From NCBI RefSeq assembly GCF_027271155.1, contig NZ_CP114542.1, forward strand, positions 1,240,001 to 1,304,000: a stretch of DNA of 64,000 bases, written 5' to 3'. The DNA is from Brevundimonas subvibrioides. Lineage in GTDB: Bacteria; Pseudomonadota; Alphaproteobacteria; Caulobacterales; Caulobacteraceae. A model generated the notes under the pieces. The model was not told the origin of the DNA. It saw nothing but the letters and a program-made list of their open reading frames with translations, and did not search any database. The translations under genes were made by a program, and so were the position numbers. Positions within the stretch are counted from its first letter, which is position 1. Each line of letters starts with the position of its first letter. Positions 1 through 8,733 of the stretch are shown in pieces.

Positions 1-1
1 C

Positions 2-556
2 ACCTTCCCGGACACCCGCCGTACGGCCCCCGTCACCCCGGCTGCGGCCGCCCGCGCGCCGGAACCCGCCTACCGCGAGCCGGCCTATCGCGAGCCGGTC
101 CGCACCGAGGCCGCCTATCGCGCACCCGAGCCCGCGCCGGTCGTGCCGACCTTCCAGGCCCCGCCGCCCGTTGCCCGCACGCCCGAGCCGGTCATCCGCG
201 CCGCCGAAGAGCCGCGCACGCTTGAGCCCATCGTCGATCCCTGGGTCGAGGAGTTCGAGGCCGCTCCGGCCCGTCCGACCGCCGCCGCGCAGGATCAGGG
301 CGAGCTCTATATGGACGGCACCCCCCAGGCACCGCGCGAATATGACGAGTCGGCCTATGATGACCGCGATCACCGGAAGTCGGGCTGGAGCCTGTTCGGC
401 AAGAAGCCCCGCGCCCCGTCCGCCTATGCGCCGGTCCAGCAGACTCCCCAGCGCGGCCAGCCCCAGTTGCGCACGACGGCCCAGCCCGCGCCCGAGCCCC
501 AGAAGACGGAAGACGATCTGGAGATTCCTTCGTTTCTGAGGCGGCTGGCCAACTAG
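2..556 (+). CDS. ftsZ: Cell division protein FtsZ, C-terminal part (5' end outside window)
   Basis: Only the last ~184 codons are present, in the frame starting at base 2. The visible part is the disordered, Pro/Ala/Arg-rich C-terminal linker, with YREP-type repeats near its start, ending in the conserved tail DDLEIPSFLRRLAN. That tail is the peptide by which FtsZ binds membrane anchors and regulators such as FtsA; long linkers of this kind are typical of Caulobacterales. The GTPase domain lies upstream of the window. The call rests on the C-terminal peptide and on lpxC following, an order usual at the end of dcw clusters. A hairpin terminator follows the stop codon. Confidence 0.88.
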   Translation, partial: TFPDTRRTAPVTPAAAARAPEPAYREPAYREPVRTEAAYRAPEPAPVVPTFQAPPPVARTPEPVIRAAEEPRTLEPIVDPWVEEFEAAPARPTAAAQDQGELYMDGTPQAPREYDESAYDDRDHRKSGWSLFGKKPRAPSAYAPVQQTPQRGQPQLRTTAQPAPEPQKTEDDLEIPSFLRRLAN

Positions 557-580
557 GGATTCGGCAGTAGGCAGTAGGAA

Positions 581-617
581 AGGGGCGGTCCTGCTGGATC
601 GCCCCGTTTTCGTTTTG
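581..617 (+). terminator. Rho-independent terminator after ftsZ
   Basis: A GC stem (GGGGCG at 582-587 pairing with CGCCCC at 600-605) is followed by the T-rich run GTTTTCGTTTT. It lies 25 bases after the ftsZ stop and would separate ftsZ from lpxC. Confidence 0.75.
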
Positions 618-771
618 CCGGCGAAGGTCGCGACAATCACGCCACTGCCCGCTGCCTCCGCCACCATCCGTAACATTCCGAAACCCGACTTTGGTTTATG
701 GTTTCCGAACGGACGGCTAGGCATCGATCTTCGGATATTGCGCTGCACACTGGCGCAGGTCGACGATCGAG

Positions 772-1680
772 TTGAACGCCTTGCCCGCACGCCACGATCA
801 TCGTGAACGGACCCTGGTCGCCCCGGCGATCTGCGCCGGCGTGGGCGTGCACACGGGCCAGCGCGTGCGCCTGGTCATCCGTCCCGCCCCGACCGGCACC
901 GGCATCGTCTTCATCCGCACCGACATCACGGACCGCGACAACCGCATCGTCGTCTCGGGCGACGCCGTCGTCGATGCCCGGCTGAACACCATGATCGAGA
1001 ATGCGGCGGGCGTGCGCCTGTCGACGATCGAGCATCTGATGGCGGCCTTCTGCGCGCTCGGCATCTCCAACGTCGTGGTGGAGGTCGACGGGCCCGAGCT
1101 GCCGATCCTCGACGGTTCGGCCCTGCCGTTCGTCCAGCTGCTGGACCGTGCCGGCTTCCGCCGTCAGGAGGCCCCGGTCCGCTACATCGAGATTCTGGAG
1201 CCCATCCACGTCACCGACGGCGACAAGCATGCGGCCCTGCTGCCGTGCGACCGCTACGAGATGCGGTTCGAGATCGATTTCGACAATGCGGTCGTCGGCA
1301 ATCAGGTCATCGATTTCGTCGTCGACGAGGAGACCTTCCGCACCGAGATCATGTCGGCCCGCACCTTCGGTTTCGCGCATGAGGTCGAGGCCCTGCGTCA
1401 GGCCGGACTGGCGCGCGGCGGCAGCCTCGAGAACGCGGTCGTCATCGACGGCGACGAGATCCTGAACCCCGGGGGCCTGCGGATGGAACGCGAGTTCGTG
1501 CGGCACAAGGCGCTGGACGCCATCGGCGACCTCTACGTCCTGGGCGTGCCCCTGCTGGGCCGCTACGAGGGCTACAAGGCCGGGCACGCGGTCAACAACC
1601 TGCTGGTCCGCGCCATGCTGGCGGTGCCGCACGCCTGGCGCGAGGTCGTGCTGGAGCCGCAACTGGCCCGCGTCGGCTAG
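772..1680 (+). CDS. lpxC: UDP-3-O-acyl-N-acetylglucosamine deacetylase LpxC
   Basis: LpxC catalyses the committed step of lipid A synthesis, zinc-dependent deacetylation of UDP-3-O-acyl-GlcNAc, in the cytoplasm. The 302-residue length matches the family (~305). Zinc ligands are visible: H88 in IEHLMAAF, and H245 and D249 in HKALD; H272 in AGHAVNN is the catalytic histidine. The start is TTG at 772; no in-frame ATG gives a full N-terminus, since the conserved region begins within ~15 residues. It follows ftsZ after a terminator, so it probably has its own promoter in the ~150 bases between. Confidence 0.95.
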   Translation: MNALPARHDHRERTLVAPAICAGVGVHTGQRVRLVIRPAPTGTGIVFIRTDITDRDNRIVVSGDAVVDARLNTMIENAAGVRLSTIEHLMAAFCALGISNVVVEVDGPELPILDGSALPFVQLLDRAGFRRQEAPVRYIEILEPIHVTDGDKHAALLPCDRYEMRFEIDFDNAVVGNQVIDFVVDEETFRTEIMSARTFGFAHEVEALRQAGLARGGSLENAVVIDGDEILNPGGLRMEREFVRHKALDAIGDLYVLGVPLLGRYEGYKAGHAVNNLLVRAMLAVPHAWREVVLEPQLARVG

Positions 1681-1814
1681 AGCATGATCGTTTGAGGTGG
1701 ACCCACGTCGTGGGTCCAGCCGAAAGCGTGAATCATGCTCTCGCTGTTCTCTGGAGCCTGATTCACGGCATCGGCGGAATCGCGGAGCGATTCCACCTCA
1801 GCCGATCAGGCTCC
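1681..1814 (+). repeat. Two adjacent palindromic intergenic repeats
   Basis: The first unit (1681-1740) is bounded by AGCATGAT and ATCATGCT and contains a tight GGACCCA/TGGGTCC hairpin. The second (1753-1814) is bounded by GGAGCCTGAT and ATCAGGCTCC with an inner GGAATCG/CGATTCC stem. They lie directly after the lpxC stop. They resemble the short interspersed palindromes common in alphaproteobacteria and may act as transcript 3' structures. No gene is seen between 1681 and 1877. Confidence 0.75.
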
Positions 1815-1877
1815 GGACGGCCTTCTCCCCGCCGGTCGCAGTCGCTAGGGTCCGCGTCTGTCCTGTGGAGATTCCCC

Positions 1878-3320
1878 ATGTCTGTTTCCCTTCGTTTCGC
1901 GGCGTCCGGCGCGATCTCGGCCCTGGCGCTGCTCGCCGGTCTGCCCGCGCCGGCCGTGGCCCAGGACTCAGCGACCATCGCGGCGGCCGAGCGTGTCCGT
2001 GATGCCGCCATGGCCGACAACATCGCCCTGGACTACGTCACCCAGCTGACCACCCGGTTCGGGCCGCGCCCGGCCGGATCGTCGCACGAGACGGCAGCGG
2101 CGGAATGGGCGGCGGGCTATCTGCGCGAGCACGGCTTCAGGAACGTCCGCATCCAGGAATTCCCTCTGGTCGGCTGGGAGCGGGGCGAGGAAAGCGCCGC
2201 CATCGTGGGCGCGAACCCGCAGCGGCTGGTGGTCGCCGCCCTCGGTCACTCGCCGGGCACGCCGGAAGGCGGCATCGAGGCCGAGGTGGTGCGCTTCACC
2301 TCGCTGGAGGATTTCCAGGCGGTGCCGGACGGATCGCTGGCGGGCAAGATCGCCTATGTCGATGCCGGCCAGATGGTGCCGATGCAGACGGGCGCGGGCT
2401 ACGGGCCGCTGACCCGCATTCGCGGTGCCGGACCGGGCGTGGCGGGACAGAAGGGGGCGCTGGCCTTCATCATGCGCTCGGCCGGATCGGACGAGCACCG
2501 CATGCCGCACACGGGCACCACCCGCTATGTGAACGGCGTCGTACCGGTCCCGGCCTTTGCGCTGAGCGCGCCCGACGCGGACCAGCTGAGCCGTCTGATC
2601 GGCTATGGGGAGCCGGTGCGGATACACCTGTCCTCGACCGCCCACACCTATCAGACCACCTCGCGCAATGTGATCGGCGACCTGCCGGGGCGGACCCGGC
2701 CCGAGGAGATCATCGTTCTGGGGTCCCACATGGACAGCTGGGATCTGGGCACCGGGGCTATCGACGACGGGGCAGGGGGGGCCATCACCATCGGCGCCGC
2801 GCGGGCCATCGCCGACCAGGGCCGCACGGCCCGCACCATCCGCGTGATCCTGTATGGATCCGAGGAAGTGGCCCAGCCGACCAATACCGGTAACGGCGGC
2901 GGAGCCTATCTGCGAAGCCTGTCGCCCGAGGACCTGGCCAACCACGTCTTCACCGGAGAGAGCGATTTCGGGGCCGACCGGGTCTATGCGCTGCAACTGC
3001 CCGCCGGAGCCCAGACGGGAACGTTCGCCGATGCCGCGAACCGCGTGCTGTATCCGATCGGCGTGCTGCGCTCGTCCGAGCCGGAAACCGAGGGCGGGGC
3101 CGACATCGGGCCGATCGTCCAGGCCGGCGTGCCGGTGTTCGGCCTGATGCAGGATGGCCTGCGCTATTTCGACCTGCACCACACCGCCGACGACACCCTG
3201 GACAAGATCGACCCGGAACAGCTGAACCAGAACGTCGCCGCCTGGGCGGGGCTGATCTGGCTGGCGGCGGATTCGGACGTGGATTTCCGGGCCCTGGCTC
3301 CGGGCAAGACCGCGCCCTGA
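1878..3320 (+). CDS. Secreted M28-family metallopeptidase (carboxypeptidase Q-like)
   Basis: A predicted exported di-zinc aminopeptidase or carboxypeptidase of the M28 family (480 aa). The ATG at 1878, behind TGGAG, gives a clean signal peptide with cleavage after PAPAVA-Q; the longer open frame starting upstream runs through the intergenic palindromes and is unlikely. Metal and catalytic motifs: H284 and D286 in GSHMDSWDLG, D296/D297 in AIDDGAGG, E329/E330 in YGSEEVAQ, and a late His in LHHTADDT. A PA-like insert probably occupies the region before the catalytic domain. The exact substrate is unknown. It stands alone, upstream of tRNA-Leu. Confidence 0.88.
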   Translation: MSVSLRFAASGAISALALLAGLPAPAVAQDSATIAAAERVRDAAMADNIALDYVTQLTTRFGPRPAGSSHETAAAEWAAGYLREHGFRNVRIQEFPLVGWERGEESAAIVGANPQRLVVAALGHSPGTPEGGIEAEVVRFTSLEDFQAVPDGSLAGKIAYVDAGQMVPMQTGAGYGPLTRIRGAGPGVAGQKGALAFIMRSAGSDEHRMPHTGTTRYVNGVVPVPAFALSAPDADQLSRLIGYGEPVRIHLSSTAHTYQTTSRNVIGDLPGRTRPEEIIVLGSHMDSWDLGTGAIDDGAGGAITIGAARAIADQGRTARTIRVILYGSEEVAQPTNTGNGGGAYLRSLSPEDLANHVFTGESDFGADRVYALQLPAGAQTGTFADAANRVLYPIGVLRSSEPETEGGADIGPIVQAGVPVFGLMQDGLRYFDLHHTADDTLDKIDPEQLNQNVAAWAGLIWLAADSDVDFRALAPGKTAP

Positions 3321-3334
3321 GGCGGACGTCGGCC

Positions 3335-3419
3335 GCGAGCGTGGCGAAACTGGTAGACGCAAGGGACTTAAAATCCCTCGACTTCGGTCATGCGGGTTCG
3401 ATCCCCGCCGCTCGCACCA
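3335..3419 (+). tRNA. tRNA-Leu (anticodon TAA), CCA encoded
   Basis: An 85-base type II tRNA. The acceptor stem GCGAGCG (3335-3341) pairs with CGCTCGC (3409-3415), followed by discriminator A and encoded CCA. The anticodon stem is GGGA/TCCC with loop CTTAAAA, giving TAA at 3369-3371. The T arm carries GGTTCGATCC, and a variable arm typical of tRNA-Leu is present. Confidence 0.97.
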
Positions 3420-3496
3420 TCCCCCTGCGCGCAGGGCCCGGTGGGTGACGACGCCGGGCGTTCCGCCTATGACCGCTCCATGACGAGAGGATCGAG

Positions 3497-5029
3497 ATGA
3501 AAGCCATCCTGGAACAGCTGGAAGCCCGCCGCGAGGCCGCGCGTCAGGGCGGCGGGGCCGCGCGGATCGCCGCCCAGCACGCCAAGGGCAAGCTGACCGC
3601 GCGCGAGCGGATCGAGGTGCTGCTGGACGAGGGCAGCTTCGAAGAGACGGACATGTTCGTCGAGCACCGCAGCCACCAGTTCGGCATGGAGCATCAGCGG
3701 GTGCCGGGCGACGGGGTGGTGACGGGGCGCGGCACGATCGGCGGGCGGCTGGTCTATGTCTTCTCCAAGGATTTCACGGTCTTCGGTGGCTCCCTTTCGG
3801 GCGCGCATGCGGCCAAGATCGTCAAGCTGCAGACCATGGCCCTGACCAATGGCGCGCCGATCATCGGCCTGTTCGACGCGGGCGGGGCGCGCATCCAGGA
3901 GGGGGTGGAGAGCCTGGCCGGATACGCCGACATCTTCCTGCAGAACACCCTGGCCAGTGGCGTCATCCCCCAGATCAGCGTGATCATGGGGCCGTGCGCG
4001 GGCGGCGACGTCTATTCGCCCGCCATCACCGACTTCATCTTCATGGTGAAGGACACGTCCTACATGTATGTCACCGGCCCCGATGTGGTGAAGACGGTCA
4101 CCAACGAGGTGGTCAGCCACGAGGACCTCGGCGGTGCCCGTGTCCATGCCGGCAAGTCGGGCGTCGCCGACGGCGCGTTCGAGAACGATCTGGAGGCCCT
4201 GTCGGAGGTCCGCCGCCTGATCGGCTTCCTGCCGCTGTCGAACCGCGAAAAGCCCCCGGTGCGCGAGAGCTATGACGACCCGGACCGGGACGAGGCGTCG
4301 CTGGACACCCTGGTGCCCGCCAATCCGAACCAGCCCTATGACATCAAGGAGCTGATCCTGAAGACGGTCGACGAGGCCGAGTTCTTTGAAATAGGGGCCG
4401 ATTTCGCCCGGAACATCGTCTGCGGCTTCGGTCGTCTGGACGGCCAGCCGATCGGCATCGTCGCCAACCAGCCCCAGGTGCTGGCCGGGGTGCTGGACAT
4501 CGACAGCAGCCGAAAGGCCGCGCGCTTCGTGCGGTTCTGCGATGCCTTTTCCATCCCGCTGGTGACCTTCGTCGACGTCCCCGGCTTCATGCCCGGCACG
4601 CGCCAGGAATACGGTGCCCTGATCAAGCACGGGGCCAAGCTGCTGTTCGCCTATGCCGAGGCCACCGTGCCCAAGCTGACGGTGATCACGCGCAAGGCCT
4701 ATGGCGGCGCCTATGACGTGATGAGCTCCAAACACCTGCGCGGCGACGTCAACTACGCCTGGCCCAGTGCCGAGATCGCCGTGATGGGGGCCAAGGGCGC
4801 GGTGGAGATCATCTTCAGGAAAGAGGCCGGCGACCCCGAGGCCCTGGCGGCGCGCGAGGCCGAATACAAGGAACGCTTCGCCAACCCCTTCGTGGCGGCG
4901 GGGCTGGGCTATATCGACGACGTGATCATGCCGCACGGCACGCGGCGGCGGCTGATCCGGGCGCTACGGACGCTGAAGGGGAAGGTGCAGAGCAACCCGT
5001 GGAAGAAGCACGATAATATTCCGCTATGA
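3497..5029 (+). CDS. pccB: Propionyl-CoA carboxylase, beta (carboxyltransferase) subunit
   Basis: The carboxyltransferase subunit (510 aa) of biotin-dependent propionyl-CoA carboxylase, which converts propionyl-CoA to methylmalonyl-CoA. The length and the two crotonase-like halves fit the PccB family: glycine-rich [13 protein letters not shown] and [11 protein letters not shown] in the N-terminal half, and [13 protein letters not shown] and [13 protein letters not shown] in the C-terminal half. The C-terminus WKKHDNIPL is typical of the family. The ATG at 3497 has GAGAGG upstream. The biotin carboxylase partner pccA lies ~1.7 kb downstream on the same strand. The stop codon overlaps the next start (ATGA), where a TIR-domain gene now begins. 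Confidence 0.96.
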   Translation: MKAILEQLEARREAARQGGGAARIAAQHAKGKLTARERIEVLLDEGSFEETDMFVEHRSHQFGMEHQRVPGDGVVTGRGTIGGRLVYVFSKDFTVFGGSLSGAHAAKIVKLQTMALTNGAPIIGLFDAGGARIQEGVESLAGYADIFLQNTLASGVIPQISVIMGPCAGGDVYSPAITDFIFMVKDTSYMYVTGPDVVKTVTNEVVSHEDLGGARVHAGKSGVADGAFENDLEALSEVRRLIGFLPLSNREKPPVRESYDDPDRDEASLDTLVPANPNQPYDIKELILKTVDEAEFFEIGADFARNIVCGFGRLDGQPIGIVANQPQVLAGVLDIDSSRKAARFVRFCDAFSIPLVTFVDVPGFMPGTRQEYGALIKHGAKLLFAYAEATVPKLTVITRKAYGGAYDVMSSKHLRGDVNYAWPSAEIAVMGAKGAVEIIFRKEAGDPEALAAREAEYKERFANPFVAAGLGYIDDVIMPHGTRRRLIRALRTLKGKVQSNPWKKHDNIPL

Positions 5030-6180
5030 CAATCACTAGCGCCGAATTACTTGACCTTGCCGACAAAGCGGATGCTCTCGGTGATCGAGCAGAAGCAGTG
5101 GGACTTGCCCCACAACAGCTTGACTCTTTGAAGGCAGTCGCTGGAGATTTTGGCCGATCTTGGAGTGGATCGAACCTTGGCTACCACTCGTCTGTCTACT
5201 TTCGTGACTTCAAAACTCCGCCGCCCGGTGCCCATTTCAGCACTGAATGGGGTCTACAGCGCAGTTGGCCGAGCCCGGGCTCCTCGGGCGATTGGGTTGA
5301 GTACGGCTTCGATGAGGTCCGAGAAGCCATCAAGAAGCGAGCAGCTGTTTCCGGGTTAGATGAGGCTGCAGAACGGCTGAAGCCCCTTCGGGCAGAGGTT
5401 GAGGCCCTGCAAAAGGACCTGATCTCAATTCTGACGTTGACTGTATCCGAACATTCTCAAGATGCCTTCTTGGCCAATCTCCTCGTCAAGGCGAATCAGA
5501 CCAAAGTTGAGACATATGGAGAATACGGGTCGAAGTTCCTGCGTTCTGGTCGGGTGATAAGCCGTGACTCGCTCGCCGTGAGCCAAGGCTTCGCTATCGC
5601 CGCCCATCAATCGATTGATGCTGAAATCTCGGCTCTGAAAGCGCCTTCGCGAGCTGCCAGAGAACTCTCGTTGACAGCCCGGCAGGCTGGTTCGCATTTG
5701 TCGCGTGTGCAGCGCTCAACCAACCGACAGGCGATGATTGGGACGAACGTTTTCATCGGGCATGGCCAGTCTCCCGTTTGGCGTGACCTCAAAGACTTTA
5801 TCAGTGAACGCCTTCATCTGCCCTATGACGAGTTTAACCGCGTCCCGGTCGCGGGCGTGACCAACATTGCACGCCTATCGGAGATGCTGGACTCCGCGGC
5901 TTTGGCCTTCGTTGTTTTGACTGCTGAGGACGAACAGTCCGACGGTGATGTTAGGGCTCGCCAAAATGTGGTCCATGAGGCTGGCCTTTTCCAGGGACGG
6001 CTTGGATTCAGTAAGGCGATAATTCTTTTGGAAGAAGGCTGTCAGCCATTTTCCAATATTGACGGGCTCGGCCAGATTCGATTCCCGCGAGGCGATCTCA
6101 AGAGTAAATTTGAGGAAATTCGGCGGGTCCTTGAGCGTGAAGGTCTCTTGGCAACGCCGACTTCGATAGACGCAAGCTGA
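5026..6180 (+). CDS. TIR-like (PF10137-type) nucleotide-binding protein, predicted defence effector
   Basis: A 384-aa protein. Residues ~240-375 match the TIR-like domain of CBASS Cap12 and Pycsar effectors: NVFIGHGQS at 241-249, a central [16 protein letters not shown] strand region, and [17 protein letters not shown] with candidate catalytic E318. Such domains hydrolyse NAD+ when triggered by a ligand. Residues 1-235 form a separate helical domain with a conserved-looking [16 protein letters not shown] and [13 protein letters not shown] stretch whose function I do not know. The gene is richer in A/T than its neighbours, starts on the pccB stop (ATGA) and ends on the start of the phosphatase gene, so it looks inserted. 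No CD-NTase, cyclase or other defence gene is near it. Confidence 0.85.
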   Translation: MTITSAELLDLADKADALGDRAEAVGLAPQQLDSLKAVAGDFGRSWSGSNLGYHSSVYFRDFKTPPPGAHFSTEWGLQRSWPSPGSSGDWVEYGFDEVREAIKKRAAVSGLDEAAERLKPLRAEVEALQKDLISILTLTVSEHSQDAFLANLLVKANQTKVETYGEYGSKFLRSGRVISRDSLAVSQGFAIAAHQSIDAEISALKAPSRAARELSLTARQAGSHLSRVQRSTNRQAMIGTNVFIGHGQSPVWRDLKDFISERLHLPYDEFNRVPVAGVTNIARLSEMLDSAALAFVVLTAEDEQSDGDVRARQNVVHEAGLFQGRLGFSKAIILLEEGCQPFSNIDGLGQIRFPRGDLKSKFEEIRRVLEREGLLATPTSIDAS

Positions 6181-6524
6181 CCAACCTCCTCTTCCTCTGC
6201 GCCCGCAACCGCCTCCGCTCGCCGACGGCGGAGCAGGTGTTCGCCGCCTGGCCGGGGGTGGAGACAGCGTCGGCGGGGCTGGCCCCCGATGCGGACGAGC
6301 CCTGCACCGATGAACTGGTCGAATGGGCCGACATCGTCTTCGTCATGGAGCGGACGCACCGGGCGAAGCTGCAGCGGCGGTTTCGCAAGAGCCTGAAACG
6401 GGCGCGGGTGGTGTGCCTCGACATCCCCGACGACTACGCCTTCATGCAGCCCGAGCTGGTGGCGCTGCTGGAGAAGAAGGTGGGTCCGCATCTCCGCTCC
6501 CTCCCCCGGAGGGAGAGGGCTTGA
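6177..6524 (+). CDS. Small LMW-type protein tyrosine phosphatase-like protein (COG4551 type), start codon altered
   Basis: The frame encodes NLLFLCARNRLRSPTAEQVF, holding the CX5R(S/T) phosphatase loop (CARNRLRS), and later CLDIPDDY, a plausible general acid. This fits the ~110-aa family of predicted low-molecular-weight tyrosine phosphatases. There is no in-frame ATG, GTG or TTG before the loop: the frame is closed at 6138-6140, and the codon where Met is expected is CTG at 6177, overlapping the TIR gene stop as CTGA. The next candidate, GTG at 6237, lies after the catalytic loop. The last residues (RSLPRRERA) are encoded by a palindromic repeat. It may be weakly translated from CTG or effectively inactivated. 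Confidence 0.72.
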   Translation: MTNLLFLCARNRLRSPTAEQVFAAWPGVETASAGLAPDADEPCTDELVEWADIVFVMERTHRAKLQRRFRKSLKRARVVCLDIPDDYAFMQPELVALLEKKVGPHLRSLPRRERA

Positions 6525-6666
6525 GGCTCGGGGAGCGGAGCGATCCGTCAAGCCGAAAGGGTGAGGGGTTAGGCTGCCAACCGGTGAGGGCTTTACCCCT
6601 CACCCTTTCGCGTTTCCAATCGCTGCGCTCCTGGACGCTCAAGCCCTCTCCCTCCGGGAGAGGGGT
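6497..6666 (+). repeat. Long imperfect palindromic repeat between the phosphatase gene and pccA
   Basis: The outer arms (6497-6525 and 6638-6664) read CTCCCTCCCCCGGAGGGAG... and ...CTCCCTCCGGGAGAGGG and can pair through GGGCTTGAG/CTCAAGCCC. The inner arms AAAGGGTGAGGGG (6556-6568) and CCCCTCACCCTTTC (6596-6609) also pair. The stop codon of the preceding gene is inside the left arm. Similar purine/pyrimidine-rich arms recur near 45.4 kb. Confidence 0.8.
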
Positions 6667-6744
6667 CGTGACACGGACGTCCCACCCACGGTTTGCCTTG
6701 CCCGCCGCGTCTCGCTAAGCCCTGAGCCGCAAGCAGAGGCCAGA

Positions 6745-8727
6745 ATGTTCTCCAGAATACTCATCGCCAACCGGGGCGAGATCGCCGTCCGGATCATCAG
6801 GACGGCCCGTCGGATGGGCATCCAGACCGTGGTCGTGCACTCCGACGCCGACGCAGGCTCGATGGCGGTCGAGATGGCGGACGAGGCGATCCATATCGGG
6901 CCGTCGCCGGCGTCCGAGAGCTATCTGGTGCAGGACAGGATCGTCGAGGCGGTGCGTCGCTCGGGGGCCGAGGCTGTGCATCCGGGTTTCGGCTTCCTGT
7001 CGGAGAACCCCGTCTTCGCCCGGCGGCTGGAGGCCGAGGGCATCGCCTTCATCGGCCCGAACCCCCACGCTATCGAGGCCATGGGCGACAAGATCACGTC
7101 CAAGAAGTTCGCCGCCCAGGCGGGCGTCTCGACCGTGCCAGGCTATATGGGGCTGATCGAAAGCGACGAACACGCCATCCAGATCGCCAACGAGATCGAC
7201 TATCCGGTCATGATCAAGGCCTCGGCCGGGGGCGGGGGCAAGGGCATCCGCGTGGCCCATTCCGACGCCGACATGGCCGAGGGGTTCTCTGCCGTGAAGG
7301 CCGAGGCCCTGACGGCGTTCGGCGACGACCGGGTGTTCCTGGAAAAGTTCATCATCGACCCGCGCCATATCGAGATCCAGGTGCTGGGCGACAAGCATGG
7401 CAACATCGTCAGCCTGTTCGACCGCGAATGCTCGATCCAGCGCCGCAACCAGAAGGTCATCGAGGAGGCACCGTCGCCCCTGCTGGACGACGCGACGCGC
7501 AAGGCCATGTCCGAACAGGCCGTCGCCCTGGCCCGGGCGGTGAACTACGACTCGGCCGGGACGGTGGAGTTCGTGGCCGGTCAGGACCGCAGCTTCTTCT
7601 TCCTGGAGATGAACACCCGGCTCCAGGTGGAGCACCCGGTCACCGAGCTGATCACCGGCGTCGATCTGGTCGAACAGATGATCCGCAGTGCCGCCGGAGA
7701 GCGGATGGCCTTCGGTCAGGACGATCTGAAAATCAACGGCTGGGCCATCGAGAGCCGCATCTATGCCGAGGATCCCTATCGCGGCTTCCTGCCCTCGATC
7801 GGACGTCTGGTCCGCTATGACCAGCCCGAGGAAGGCGAACAGGACGGCTATGTGGTCCGGAACGATTCCGGCGTCCGCGAGGGCGACGAGATCTCGATGT
7901 TCTACGATCCCATGATCGCCAAGCTGAACACCTGGGCCCCGACCCGGATCGCCGCCATCGACGGCATGAAGCGCGCGCTGGAGGACACCCATCTGCAGGG
8001 CGTCGGCCACAACGTCCCCTTCCTCGCCGCCGTGATGGATCAGGAGCGGTTCCGCTCCGGCGCCCTGTCGACCAGCTACATCAAGGACGAGTTCCCCGAC
8101 GGCTTCAGGGGCGTGGCCCCCGACCGGCGGCGCACCGACATCCTGATCGCCACGGCCGCGGCGATGAACGAGATCCTGACCGAACAGTCCGGCGACCCGT
8201 CCGACCGCACCGACTGGATCGTCCTGATCGACCGCGACGCGCACGGGGTGTCGCTCGGGTACGACGACGGGGAGGCGCTGACGCTGGAGCTGGCGGGCCA
8301 GGACCGCGCCTTGCAGCTGTCGGAAATCGACTGGCATCCGGGTCTGGCCCAGTTCCGCGCCGTGCTGGACGACGAACCCTATACCGCCGAGGTCGCCCGC
8401 ATCGCCGACGGCTTCCGCATCCGCACCGGCCCGGTCACCGCGCGCGTCCGCGTCCTGACGCCCCGCATGGCCGAGCTGTTCGCCCGCCTGCCCGAGAAAC
8501 AGGCGGCGGATACCTCGAAGCTGATCCAGTCGCCCATGCCGGGCCTGGTCGTCTCCATCGCCGTAGAAGTCGGCCAGGAGGTGAAGGCCGGCGAGACCGT
8601 GGCCGTGATCGAGGCCATGAAGATGCAGAACATCCTCAAGGCCGAACGCGACGGGGTGGTGAAGGCTGTGGGGTCGAAGGCCGGCGATCCGGTCGCAGCC
8701 GACGACGTGCTGGTGGAGTTCGCCTGA
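6745..8727 (+). CDS. pccA: Propionyl-CoA carboxylase, alpha (biotin carboxylase/carrier) subunit
   Basis: The biotin carboxylase plus biotin carrier subunit (660 aa). Domains in order: biotin carboxylase N-lobe (FSRILIANRGEIAVRIIRTA), ATP-grasp with glycine-rich KASAGGGGKGIR, the EMNTRLQVEHPVTE carboxylase motif, a linking BT domain, and a C-terminal biotinyl domain with EAMKMQN, biotinylated at K626, 34 residues before the end as usual. It works with PccB to carboxylate propionyl-CoA. It lies 220 bases after the phosphatase gene, beyond a large palindrome. Confidence 0.96.
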   Translation: MFSRILIANRGEIAVRIIRTARRMGIQTVVVHSDADAGSMAVEMADEAIHIGPSPASESYLVQDRIVEAVRRSGAEAVHPGFGFLSENPVFARRLEAEGIAFIGPNPHAIEAMGDKITSKKFAAQAGVSTVPGYMGLIESDEHAIQIANEIDYPVMIKASAGGGGKGIRVAHSDADMAEGFSAVKAEALTAFGDDRVFLEKFIIDPRHIEIQVLGDKHGNIVSLFDRECSIQRRNQKVIEEAPSPLLDDATRKAMSEQAVALARAVNYDSAGTVEFVAGQDRSFFFLEMNTRLQVEHPVTELITGVDLVEQMIRSAAGERMAFGQDDLKINGWAIESRIYAEDPYRGFLPSIGRLVRYDQPEEGEQDGYVVRNDSGVREGDEISMFYDPMIAKLNTWAPTRIAAIDGMKRALEDTHLQGVGHNVPFLAAVMDQERFRSGALSTSYIKDEFPDGFRGVAPDRRRTDILIATAAAMNEILTEQSGDPSDRTDWIVLIDRDAHGVSLGYDDGEALTLELAGQDRALQLSEIDWHPGLAQFRAVLDDEPYTAEVARIADGFRIRTGPVTARVRVLTPRMAELFARLPEKQAADTSKLIQSPMPGLVVSIAVEVGQEVKAGETVAVIEAMKMQNILKAERDGVVKAVGSKAGDPVAADDVLVEFA

Positions 8728-8733
8728 GCCGGT

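Noticed and set aside
637..1662. Minus-strand open frame opposite lpxC
   Set aside because: Shadow of lpxC, whose zinc and catalytic motifs are intact on the plus strand.
1692..1877. N-terminal extension of the M28 peptidase by 62 residues
   Set aside because: The extension is encoded by palindromic repeats, and a signal peptide starts at the ATG at 1878 behind a ribosome site.
5026..6180. A full CBASS or Pycsar operon around the TIR gene
   Set aside because: No CD-NTase, cyclase, Cap2/Cap3 or HORMA/TRIP13-like gene lies on either side; the neighbours are pcc genes.
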